This document shows positions 28,615 through 37,972 of a stretch of 64,000 nucleotides of DNA, one piece after another. Within the stretch, counting starts at the first letter, position 1. Each line of letters starts with the position of its first letter. Origin of the DNA: a candidate division TM6 bacterium GW2011_GWF2_37_49 (GTDB taxonomy: Bacteria; Babelota; Babeliae; Babelales; RVW-14); the NCBI GenBank assembly GCA_945861145.1, contig CAMATL010000003.1, positions 17,263-81,262 of the forward strand. The letters run 5' to 3'. The notes under the pieces are model-generated. The model saw only the letters and a program-made list of their open reading frames with translations, was not told where the DNA came from and made no database searches. The translations under genes were made by a program, and so were the position numbers.

Positions 28615-28898
28615 TAGGCTCTGTTGAATTTTTGAAAAATTAACGCCAATGCTTCTTAAAAAAATATGAACCTAAAGTCCTGTCATCCCGGGGTTTCGGG
28701 GCCCCGGGATCCAGCGAGACTTTTTATCTGGTAGGCAAAATTTACAAATGCAGGTGGTTTTTCAAGTCTCTTTTGTAGCTGAATTTTATATCTAATGTGG
28801 ATCCCGGCGCCCCATAACCCCGGGATGACACAATTGCGCTATCAATAAACCTTTTTAAAAAAGTCATTATGATCATTTCAAAAAATCAACAGAGCCTA
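28615..28898. repeat. Nested inverted-repeat (MITE-like) element
   Basis: Outer TAGGCTCTGTTGAATTTTTGAAA / TTTCAAAAAATCAACAGAGCCTA (one mismatch); inner 33-bp TGTCATCCCGGGGTTTCGGGGCCCCGGGATCCA (28681-28713) / TGGATCCCGGCGCCCCATAACCCCGGGATGACA (28798-28830), three mismatches. Confidence 0.85.
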
Positions 28899-28914
28899 GT
28901 CCTCATGTTATTTC

Positions 28915-31476
28915 TTAAGATATAATGATATCCGCTCCCTTGGTATCGAGGGCAAAAGCCTTTTTTGTTGGGTTTTTGAGTAACTCGCTAGCTAACGGAT
29001 TGATTACTAGCGTCTGAATGGCTCGCTTCATAGGGCGTGCACCAAATTCTGGGACATACCCAGCGTCAGCCAATGTTTCCAAGACCACATCTTTCCAGCT
29101 AAGGTTTATGCCTTGTTCTGTGAGGCGCTTTTTGAGTTCAAGAAGCTGGATCCTAGCAATAGCTCCAAGATCACTTTTTAGCAGAGACTTGAAATAGACA
29201 ATTTCATCAATGCGATTCAAAAACTCAGGCCTGAAGTGGCTCAATAAAAGTTTATCGATTTCCTTTTTTACCGTAGCCGACATCTCCTTGGCCTCAAGAA
29301 TGAGCTGTGAGCCTATATTTGAGGTCATAATAATGATGCAGTTTTTGAACGAAACGGTACGGCCTTGGCTATCGGTCAGGTGGCCTTCATCCAAAATTTG
29401 TAAAAAAACGTTAAATACATCCGGATGAGCTTTTTCAACTTCATCAAATAAAATTACACTGTATGGGTTTTTGCGTACCATCTCGGTTAGCTGGCCGCCT
29501 TCTTCATAGCCAACATAGCCAGGAGGTGCGCCGATAAGGCGTGATACTGTGTGCTTTTCCATGTATTCCGACATGTCGATGCGGATCATTTTATTAGGAT
29601 CATTAAATAAAAAATCGGCTAAGGTTTTGGCCACTTCTGTTTTTCCCACACCGGTAGGGCCAAGAAATAAGAATGACCCAATGGGTTTGCGTTGATCGCT
29701 GATGCCTGCGCGGTGGACGCGAATGGTATTGGCAACTTTAGTGATTGCCTCTTCTTGTCCGATGACGCGATGATGCAGCTCTTGCTCCATATTGATAAGC
29801 TTTGTGCTTTCATCTTGCGTTAATTTTTCAACGGGAACCTTGATCCATCGAGCAAGAACTGCAGCGATGTCGTCTTCGTCGACTTCTTCTTTTATTAATT
29901 TGCCTTCAGTGGCCGCAAGCTTTGCCTGCGCTGCGGTAAGTTTTTTTTCAAGATCAACGAGCTTGCCATATTTGATCATTGAGGCCTTGCTCAAATCGCC
30001 TTGCCTTTCAGCTTGAGCAAATTCTACCTTGGCTGCATCAATAGCTTCATTAAATTTGCGAATATCTTCGAGTGGTTTTTTTTCAGCGTTCCAGCGATCG
30101 AGCAGCGTGCGATTTTCTTCTTTTAAGGTGCCAAGTTCGCGGTCTAGCTCAGCTAGTCGCTTTTTGGATTGTTCGTCCGGTTCTTTGCTCAGCGCAACTT
30201 TTTCGATTTCAAGCTGGCGGATTTTGCGTTCAGATTTATCCATGTTTTCAGGCTTGGTGTCGGCGTTCATCTTGATCATGGCCGCAGCTTCGTCAATAAG
30301 ATCAATTGCCTTATCAGGCAAGAAGCGATCGGGAATCATGCGTGCTGAAAGCACAGCAGCTTTGACGAGTGCTTGGTCTTTAATGCGGATACCATGATGT
30401 AATTCGTACCGTTCCTTGAGTCCGCGTAAGATTGAAATTGTATCTTCAACCGAGGGCTCTTCAACTAAAACTTTTTGAAAGCGGCGTTCAAGGGCAGGGT
30501 CTTTTTCAATATATTTTTTATATTCCATGATGGTGGTTGCGCCAATGCAGTGCAAAAGGCCACGGGCAAGTGCTGGTTTGAGCAGATTTGAAGCATCCAT
30601 GCCGCCACCGGTTGAACCGGCGCCAACAAGGAGATGTAGCTCATCGATGAACAAAATGATGCCATCAGATTCTTTTTCTATCGCGTTCAAGATTGCTTTG
30701 AGGCGGTCTTCAAATTCACCGCGAAATTTAGTGCCAGCAACGAGCGCACCCATATCCAGTGTTAAGATGCGGCGGTTGCGGATTCCTTCCGGGACATCAT
30801 TATTGACGATGCGTTGAGCAATCCCTTCAACAATGGCCGTTTTACCAACGCCAGGATCACCAATGAGAACAGGATTGTTTTTGGTGCGGCGAGAGAGAAT
30901 TTGAATGACCCGACGGATCTCGTCATTGCGACCTATTACGGGGTCAAGCTTGCCGCTTTGTGCCAGCTTGGAAAGATCTTGGCAATATTTTTCAAGTACT
31001 TGATAGGTGTTTTCAGCGTCTTGTGATTTCACGGAGTCACCCTTTCGTAGTTCTTTGATCCAGGTTTGTATGGCTGTGTAGGTAAATCCACCAGCTGTTA
31101 GAGCATCTTTAATGCTTGAGGGTAAGTGTTGCATTTTTGTGAGCGTTAAGATGACAACATCAATGCTGATAAACTCATCCTGTAGTTTTTTGCTTTCCTC
31201 TTTGCTTAGCTCGAGTAGCTCTTGTAGCGAGCGATCGGCTGCTGGCTGGGTGGCATTGCTACTGCTTGGTAGTCGAGCAAGTTCTGTTTTGATTAATTCA
31301 GTTAACGCAGGCAGAGAGATTTTAGTTTTAGCTGCAGCACTTCTGAAAAGCGAATGTTGGACAAGCGAGTTAAGTATATGTAACCCACCGATGGAGCTAT
31401 GTTTTTGTGTTTGGGCGGTTTCGACAGCTTCTTGAAGGAGCTGGGTAAAGCCGTTGGTAAAATTATCGGTATTCAT
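28915..31476 (-). CDS. clpB: ATP-dependent chaperone ClpB
   Basis: 853 aa, two Walker A motifs (GDPGVGKTAIVEG, GPTGVGKTEVAK), ClpB middle domain, GAPPGYVGYEEGGQLTE. Confidence 0.95.
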   Translation of the reverse strand: MNTDNFTNGFTQLLQEAVETAQTQKHSSIGGLHILNSLVQHSLFRSAAAKTKISLPALTELIKTELARLPSSSNATQPAADRSLQELLELSKEESKKLQDEFISIDVVILTLTKMQHLPSSIKDALTAGGFTYTAIQTWIKELRKGDSVKSQDAENTYQVLEKYCQDLSKLAQSGKLDPVIGRNDEIRRVIQILSRRTKNNPVLIGDPGVGKTAIVEGIAQRIVNNDVPEGIRNRRILTLDMGALVAGTKFRGEFEDRLKAILNAIEKESDGIILFIDELHLLVGAGSTGGGMDASNLLKPALARGLLHCIGATTIMEYKKYIEKDPALERRFQKVLVEEPSVEDTISILRGLKERYELHHGIRIKDQALVKAAVLSARMIPDRFLPDKAIDLIDEAAAMIKMNADTKPENMDKSERKIRQLEIEKVALSKEPDEQSKKRLAELDRELGTLKEENRTLLDRWNAEKKPLEDIRKFNEAIDAAKVEFAQAERQGDLSKASMIKYGKLVDLEKKLTAAQAKLAATEGKLIKEEVDEDDIAAVLARWIKVPVEKLTQDESTKLINMEQELHHRVIGQEEAITKVANTIRVHRAGISDQRKPIGSFLFLGPTGVGKTEVAKTLADFLFNDPNKMIRIDMSEYMEKHTVSRLIGAPPGYVGYEEGGQLTEMVRKNPYSVILFDEVEKAHPDVFNVFLQILDEGHLTDSQGRTVSFKNCIIIMTSNIGSQLILEAKEMSATVKKEIDKLLLSHFRPEFLNRIDEIVYFKSLLKSDLGAIARIQLLELKKRLTEQGINLSWKDVVLETLADAGYVPEFGARPMKRAIQTLVINPLASELLKNPTKKAFALDTKGADIIIS

Positions 31477-31597
31477 TCAGTACTCCCTTTCTTTGTTTAA
31501 AAGATTAAAGAGAAGACCTTTTTAGTTTATAGGAAATTCATCGATTGCTGAACTCAACTTGCAAAGCGGAATTATCTTTGATTACAAATATTTAAAG

Positions 31598-33031
31598 CTA
31601 TTCAGCAGCACATTCTCGCTTTGCAGCGCCATTATCGATCACATATCGCTCTTGAATATTAATGCGGTTCAAAAAATCTTCATCATGCGAAATCACGATC
31701 AATGAGCCAGGATATTGATTAAGGACCTGAATTACATACTCTCGAGTCTGGAGGTCAAGATTATTAGTCACTTCATCAAGTACTAGCAACGACGGCTGCT
31801 GCACGGCAATGCACGCAAGCGCAAGCCGCGCTTTTTCACCACCTGAAAGTTGACCCACCAAAGCATGTACTTCTTCGTTTTTTCTAAACAAAAAATCATT
31901 TAATATCATGCGCAGCTGGGCATCTTGCACATTGTGCACAGCCTTAAGTGCCTCCAAAACGCTGAGCGCTGGATTCAATATTTTATAATGCTGATCAAGA
32001 TACCCAATAAATGCTGGTTGCGGCATCTGCCATTCACCACCAACCACTATGCCCTGCACTCGACACATCGCTTTGATAAGCGTTGATTTACCCGAACCAT
32101 TATCACCCAGCAGTGCAACGCGCTCTCCAGCACCAACATGCAAATTAATGTGGGTAAGTAGTGGCGGCAGATTTTGATACCCCACACTACCATCACGCAC
32201 CGCGACAACATAGTCACCACCCTTGTGTATGTGAGAAGCAAGCAGCTCAAAGCTAACAACTATTTTTTTCGCCTCATGCAAACCAGCACGAGCTTGCGCT
32301 AACGCGCTACTGCTTTCCTCCAGACTACCTAATTGTTTGCCAAGCGAAGCATCACTAGATTGCTTAAGAAGGCCCAACAAGTTGCGATCATTTTCATTTT
32401 TATTTGCACGTGCTCGACGAGCACTTCGCTCACGCTGCTTGAGTAATTCATTTTTTGTATGCGCTTGTTGCACGCCAAGCTGTTTTATTCGTGCAGCCTT
32501 TTGCTCGGCAGCCACTTGTTGGGCACGAATAAAATCATCATAGGCCCCGGCAAACACTTCAATAGAACCGTGCTCGAGCTGCCAAATGGTATCCACACAA
32601 GAGCGCAACAATTCCACATCATGCGATACGAGCAATAACGTGCCATCAAAATGCTGCAGCATCCGCATAAGCGAACGACGGTTGTGGCGATCGAGATGAT
32701 TGGTTGGTTCATCTAGGCACAAGATATCTGGATCCGCGGCCAATGCTTGAGTCAGCGCAGCGTTAAAAAGCTGCCCACCGCTAAGGCCTTCACAGAAAGC
32801 AGGCTGCTGCGGCACATAACCAAAGGTAGTGCCTGCGGCAATTACGACTTTGCCGGCAGTTGGTTCTTGTAAGCCTTGAATAATGGCGAGCAGCGTTGAT
32901 TTACCACCACCGTTAGGACCCGCAATGCCAATCTTACCACCAGGATGAATAGTTAGATTTAGATCTGCAAAACAGATTTTATGTGATAACGAAAAAGTAA
33001 CATTTTGTAAGAAAACAGGTTTATGACTCAT
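31598..33031 (-). CDS. ABC-F family ATPase (two ABC domains)
   Basis: GPNGGGKSTLL, LSGGQLFNAALTQALAADPDILCLDEPTNHLD, GDNGSGKSTLIKAM, LSGGEKARLALACIAVQQPSLLVLDEVTNNLD. Confidence 0.9.
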   Translation of the reverse strand: MSHKPVFLQNVTFSLSHKICFADLNLTIHPGGKIGIAGPNGGGKSTLLAIIQGLQEPTAGKVVIAAGTTFGYVPQQPAFCEGLSGGQLFNAALTQALAADPDILCLDEPTNHLDRHNRRSLMRMLQHFDGTLLLVSHDVELLRSCVDTIWQLEHGSIEVFAGAYDDFIRAQQVAAEQKAARIKQLGVQQAHTKNELLKQRERSARRARANKNENDRNLLGLLKQSSDASLGKQLGSLEESSSALAQARAGLHEAKKIVVSFELLASHIHKGGDYVVAVRDGSVGYQNLPPLLTHINLHVGAGERVALLGDNGSGKSTLIKAMCRVQGIVVGGEWQMPQPAFIGYLDQHYKILNPALSVLEALKAVHNVQDAQLRMILNDFLFRKNEEVHALVGQLSGGEKARLALACIAVQQPSLLVLDEVTNNLDLQTREYVIQVLNQYPGSLIVISHDEDFLNRINIQERYVIDNGAAKRECAAE

Positions 33032-33480
33032 TAATATCTCTCTCAATAAAGGGCTAAACAACTTTTAGTCGTCAGTAAGCAGCCCTAGAAGCCGGGCCTA
33101 GCGAGAGATAATTTTCATGTTCAAAGCCTTTCCAGAAAGAACAAATGTACTTAAAACAAGTCTTTTGATGGTACAAGCGAATGTAGCAAATTACAATTAA
33201 CGCAAAAAACACCTATAAAAAACCTACCTTCAAACTATTACATAGTCATCAGAAGCAATCTTCGATTTATTGACAGCCTCTTTGGTAGAAACTCCCTCAG
33301 CAAGAAGCCTCCTAGCGCCACTCATCGCTCTTCTCTTTGAAACGCTACCTCAAATTATGATACTTACTAAAAAACGGATTAAAATAACCCAAATTTTCTC
33401 ATGCTTTTCTTTATCACCACAGATCAACAACACTTTTAAGTATGGGGAATTCATGTACACACTGAACAAATGGGGGAATT

Positions 33481-34140
33481 ATGTCATCACTTATTACATC
33501 ACGTTTTTTACGCACATTATTTTTATCATTGTTATTAGCACTACCAACGCCAGCTCACGGATTTGATGTGATATCAATCGCGGTTGGGGCACTTGTTTCA
33601 TCAGGCATTGCTTCATTAACCAACTGGCTCACTTCTCCATCTAAGGATAAAGCTGAATATGAACGTCGCCATACCCACTTTAAAACCCTAAGTAAAGATG
33701 GTTTTTTAGACGAAATTATTATCATGAATACAACAACTGGCCAAACAGAGCGGGACATGCTCAGCCAACATGAGCTATACCGCTATCCAAATTTTATTGC
33801 TGCAATCAAAAGTGCTTGCCCCAACTATGGTGTCTACATTAAAAACCTTAATGATGAGATAGCTATTAATTATAAAGCGCGAATTGTGAGAGGCTTCAAA
33901 GTCGAACGTCGCGGTTCTTTTTTAACCCGCAACTTACGAGATGAACGATCAAATGATTATTATGAATTTTATGAGCTTGTAAAAACATTACATGAAGAAG
34001 TACTCGCAGAAGAAAAAAAAATAACTTCACAAGCAAAATTAAATAAAGATCTAGCTGAGATAGAAAAACTTATTGGCTTGCTCTCACCAGCAGATCAGCA
34101 AGCGTTCATTGAAAAACAGCTCAAGGTCACTCATGCTTAA
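33481..34140 (+). CDS. Predicted exported protein of unknown function
   Basis: 219 aa; signal LITSRFLRTLFLSLLLALPTPAHG. Confidence 0.6.
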   Translation: MSSLITSRFLRTLFLSLLLALPTPAHGFDVISIAVGALVSSGIASLTNWLTSPSKDKAEYERRHTHFKTLSKDGFLDEIIIMNTTTGQTERDMLSQHELYRYPNFIAAIKSACPNYGVYIKNLNDEIAINYKARIVRGFKVERRGSFLTRNLRDERSNDYYEFYELVKTLHEEVLAEEKKITSQAKLNKDLAEIEKLIGLLSPADQQAFIEKQLKVTHA

Positions 34141-34351
34141 AAACACAAAAACTACCTCTCGTACCCTTCGAGACAGCCTTAATATCCGGATTATCCAGAA
34201 CCCCGCACGTATACTTCGAGAGGCTGCTGCGCAGCTCCTCAGCACGAGCGGTTTTGAAGGACAGGGCAAGCGACGTCAAAGAACAGAAAGAGTAGGGGAT
34301 TTTTCTTTATCCACTCATCCTGAGGAAGATCGTAGATCCCTCTCGAAGGAC

Positions 34352-35116
34352 ATGAGTGGCTATAAAATCATCAGAAAAACTCTAACCTGCGCACTCATAC
34401 TAACACTCACCTATTCATCACTCCACGGCGAAGGCTTTCGCGGCGACACACTCGTGTATACACCAATGGGTTTTCACCCTATCAGCGTTATTGGCAAAGG
34501 GATGCAGGTCTATTGTTATTCCGCAGAAGGCAAAATTGTTTTAGGCGATGTTACCCATTCAGAAAAAACAGAACAGTACCTCTACGATTCACTCAAGGTG
34601 AACAATGAAGAAATTTGTGCCGATCCTGAACAATATTTTTTTTGCCCCAAGAGCAACGCCTGGATTAAACTCATTGAGCTTGATATCGAAAAAGACAGCG
34701 TCTTATCCCACTTACAAGGCGCTATTCCTATGCAAAATAGGCGCAGAATCACAACCATCCTACGCGATGTAAAAGTACCTATGTATAAAATATCAGTACA
34801 AAAATATCAAAATTTTTTGATCACCAAGCAGTGTATCTTGGTCCATAATTATGCTCCACCAGTCGTTCCTTTAAGCGCTATTTTGATCAATAGCGTTATT
34901 GATCTGGGTGTAAATCTTGCGGTTTCTTACATCTCTGAATTAGTCTCGCTTGAACTTGCGCCACGATTAAAAACTGCTTGCACAGCCTTACTACCAATCA
35001 ATGCCCACGCGGAGACTACAGAAAATGGTAGCAAAATAACCACTACAGGCACAGCGCAATGCCAGAAAAAACTAACACTGTCGTTTCAATTCAAGTTCCC
35101 GTCAAAGATTGAATAG
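34352..35116 (+). CDS. Predicted exported Hint-like (PT-HINT-type) protein
   Basis: From ATG 34352: signal IIRKTLTCALILTLTYSSLHG, then GFRGDTLVYTPMGFHPISVIGKGMQVYCYSAEGKIVLGDV ... VPMYKISVQKYQNFLITKQCILVHNY. The longer tracked ORF (34073) overlaps 33481..34140 and a repeat, so its N-terminus is unlikely. Confidence 0.6.
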   Translation: MSGYKIIRKTLTCALILTLTYSSLHGEGFRGDTLVYTPMGFHPISVIGKGMQVYCYSAEGKIVLGDVTHSEKTEQYLYDSLKVNNEEICADPEQYFFCPKSNAWIKLIELDIEKDSVLSHLQGAIPMQNRRRITTILRDVKVPMYKISVQKYQNFLITKQCILVHNYAPPVVPLSAILINSVIDLGVNLAVSYISELVSLELAPRLKTACTALLPINAHAETTENGSKITTTGTAQCQKKLTLSFQFKFPSKIE

Positions 35117-35373
35117 GTTCTGTTGAGTTTTCACAAATTAAAACCGTGAGATCTCAAAAGAGTATGACCTAAAAGGGTAAATTCTAGAATTTACCCTTTG
35201 CTCAGTAAAATCACCGACTTATTTTCATTTAATCACAATTTGACCATTAATTGTAAAGTAATTAATTCATTCTGTATATTTTAATTGATAGAGCTTGCAC
35301 GCATGTTTTTTTTTCGATAGCATCATCCCCCGTTGGTTCTTAAATATTATTTCGTTTTTAACGAGGAGGACCT

Positions 35374-36669
35374 ATGAAAAATATGAAAAAACTAATTGGA
35401 TTCGTTCTTTTTGGCCTTGTGATGGCAACGGATTTGGTTGCTGCTGGTCGCAAAGGCAAAAAAGCGCTGGGCGGTTCGGGGGACGTAATTTCAGGGGTTG
35501 CGGTTAAGATTGATTCTGGCTCGCAAGAAAAAGTGCATTTGTCATCAGAAGTGGCGGCAGAATCAGAAAAAGACGAGTCTTCAGGCAAACCTGTTAAAAG
35601 GGTTAAAAAAGAACAACCGATACCATCACCATCACCGGCGACATTGCATGTTGTAGGGGGAGTGAGTTCTTCATCAAATTCTGTTGGTGAATGGCATGAT
35701 CAAAAAATTAGCAAAGCGAGCATCGAGGCCTTTTTGGATGGCTTTGCCGCCAAGCAAGCGCAGCTTTTTGCAATCATGATAGACCGTGGGTTTGCCCCCC
35801 TAGCAGCAGCAGTTTTTTTAGGGCTTGATGCTGAAAATACGATGACATTACTTGCCGGCGTAGACTATCAGCAGATGGTTGTGGCACCAGCATTTGTGGC
35901 AAAGCCATCGACTGATAATGCGTCTATTCTTAATTTGGTGATGGAGCTGGCACCGCTTGTATCAGGTGTTATTGGTAGATCACCAGCGGAAATGGCAAAA
36001 TGGTTTGTACGACGCGTTGCTATGTCGCAAGTGTATTCAAAGATTACAGGTACGCACTGTGTAGTTATGGCTGGTTATACAGAAGTTATATTTGCCGGCA
36101 TGCCAGCAAATATAGCGCAAGGCCTTATCGCTCATGTCAATGAAAAAACTGAGCTTACCATCCAAGAGTGTGCGCTAAACTCTCAATCACATGCAGCTGC
36201 TCAATGGGCTGGGCTACCTGAAGAAGAAATTCGTGCCATGAAAATTAATATGTTTTTTGAAGATGTAATGGCCTGCCCTCAAGCGATTGCTTCGCAATTT
36301 ATGACAGCAGAAATGGGATCTTCAATCGGCGGCATGCTTACCAGTGATGCCAATATTGCCATGGTGTTAGCAATGCTGACCCCTGAGCGCATGGAAGCGG
36401 TACTTGGCTTACTGACTGATGAGCGCATTGCCACAATATCCCAAACCTTTGAGCAGGTTGCAGACAATCCAAAGACAACGGCGATTTTACAAGAAGTTGT
36501 TGCCAAGATGCCACAGTCGTTAAAGTCAAAATTGGTTACAATGGCTGCGCATAATGCAATCTCATCAGCTAAAACAGCTGCATGGAACGCCGTTGGCTCA
36601 CTCATGATGAATGCTTCAAGTATGTTTTTGGGTACTGGTCAAGAAGATGAAGATGACGACTCTGATTAG
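35374..36669 (+). CDS. Predicted exported protein of unknown function
   Basis: Signal MKKLIGFVLFGLVMATDLVAA then basic GRKGKKALGG; 431 aa. Confidence 0.6.
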   Translation: MKNMKKLIGFVLFGLVMATDLVAAGRKGKKALGGSGDVISGVAVKIDSGSQEKVHLSSEVAAESEKDESSGKPVKRVKKEQPIPSPSPATLHVVGGVSSSSNSVGEWHDQKISKASIEAFLDGFAAKQAQLFAIMIDRGFAPLAAAVFLGLDAENTMTLLAGVDYQQMVVAPAFVAKPSTDNASILNLVMELAPLVSGVIGRSPAEMAKWFVRRVAMSQVYSKITGTHCVVMAGYTEVIFAGMPANIAQGLIAHVNEKTELTIQECALNSQSHAAAQWAGLPEEEIRAMKINMFFEDVMACPQAIASQFMTAEMGSSIGGMLTSDANIAMVLAMLTPERMEAVLGLLTDERIATISQTFEQVADNPKTTAILQEVVAKMPQSLKSKLVTMAAHNAISSAKTAAWNAVGSLMMNASSMFLGTGQEDEDDDSD

Positions 36670-36699
36670 TTGTAAGTTAAATTTATAAATAATGTTAAT

Positions 36700-36731
36700 A
36701 AAAGGGCTTGATGGAAACATCAGGCCCTTTT
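36700..36731 (+). terminator. Terminator-like hairpin
   Basis: AAAAGGGCTTGATG GAAA CATCAGGCCCTTTTT. Confidence 0.8.
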
Positions 36732-36746
36732 TACTGTTGATTAATT

Positions 36747-37110
36747 ACGTAACGTGAGTTCCGATTTTCAAAGCCTTTCAAAAGAAAAAACCTATCAATA
36801 TTTCTATAAAAAATTAGAACTCGCTTACAGCCTGCCCGCCATAGCCGTAGGCGACGGCTGGGTCGTCCCCTCCCAGGAGGGGATCCAGGCTGTATAATTC
36901 CTTAAAGCGCTCTCTGATTAATTGTTTTGGCAAAATTCAAGCTTCTTAATTCAAAAATTTGAATTTTTATATTGAGCCTGGATCCTCGATCGGAGTCGAG
37001 GACGACCCAGCCGTCGCTAAAGCTATGGCGGGCAGGCAGACTAGAAGTACCATCTAATCGTAAAAATTCAAAAATGACGATTCGTTTATAACTCCGAACT
37101 CACGTTACGT
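36747..37110. repeat. About 364-bp nested inverted-repeat (MITE-like) element
   Basis: Outer ACGTAACGTGAGTTCCGA / TCCGAACTCACGTTACGT; inner CCTGCCCGCCATAGCCGTAGGCGACGGCTGGGTCGTCC (36830-36867) / GGACGACCCAGCCGTCGCTAAAGCTATGGCGGGCAGG (37000-37036). Confidence 0.85.
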
Positions 37111-37207
37111 ATCTTGGTTTGCTGTTTGATGTTGTTTGCGTTAGCATCGTTCTTCTAATAATGGTGTTGAGTGGAGATGAGGTTTTTTATTCCATAGGAA
37201 GATTAGT

Positions 37208-37867
37208 ATGAAGTTTTTTCCATCAATTATATCCGCCAATTTGTTAAATCTTGAATCAGTAATTAGAACAATCGATCCACACGTTGATGGGTACCATATC
37301 GATATCATGGACGATCATTTTGTCCCGAATTTAACGTGGGGACCAATGTTTGTTGCGGCGTTGCGCACCGTTACCAATCGCCCATTTCAGATACATCTTA
37401 TGGTTGATAACCCAGCTACCTGGATTTCCCGCCTAGCCTGTGCCGCGGGTGATAGCTTTGTATTTCATGTGGAAGCGGTCAATACATCGCAAGTTAGTCC
37501 CGTATTGGCAGCTGCCAAGCAAGCTGGCTGGCGTGTTGGGTTGGCGCTTAATCCTGCCACAGAAATTGAACGAGTAGGTCTTTACTTGGCTCAGCTAGAC
37601 GAAGTTATGATTATGTCGGTTAACCCAGGTTTTTCTGGACAATCGTTTATTGATACCTCCGCCAAGGCTCCAGCGTTGCGTGCGTTGAGTAGCCGGCTAG
37701 GCGTTACAGCCCCATTAATTGCGATGGATGGTGGTGTTGGCTTGCAAAACATTGGTATGTTGGCCTTGGCTGGCATTGATCTTGTGGGGGTAGCCTCAGC
37801 GATATTTTCTGGTCTAGATCCGGTAAAAAATATCCAAAATTTGCGCCAAGCCGCATTTTTTACGTAA
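37208..37867 (+). CDS. rpe: Ribulose-phosphate 3-epimerase
   Basis: PSIISANLLNLE, YHIDIMDDHFVPNLTWGP, IMSVNPGFSGQSFI, AMDGGVGLQNI. Confidence 0.93.
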   Translation: MKFFPSIISANLLNLESVIRTIDPHVDGYHIDIMDDHFVPNLTWGPMFVAALRTVTNRPFQIHLMVDNPATWISRLACAAGDSFVFHVEAVNTSQVSPVLAAAKQAGWRVGLALNPATEIERVGLYLAQLDEVMIMSVNPGFSGQSFIDTSAKAPALRALSSRLGVTAPLIAMDGGVGLQNIGMLALAGIDLVGVASAIFSGLDPVKNIQNLRQAAFFT

Positions 37868-37972
37868 CAACTGTTGGAAGATGTAGAGCCTTGGGGAATT
37901 TTTGTGTACACTTCCTTTCTGATGTCGTAACCGAGCGCAAATCTAGCTTTTAACGTTTTTGTAAGGTGTATT

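Noticed and set aside
34073-34351. N-terminal extension of ORF 34073-35116
   Set aside because: It overlaps 33481-34140 out of frame and runs through a dispersed repeat; a signal peptide begins at the internal ATG 34352.
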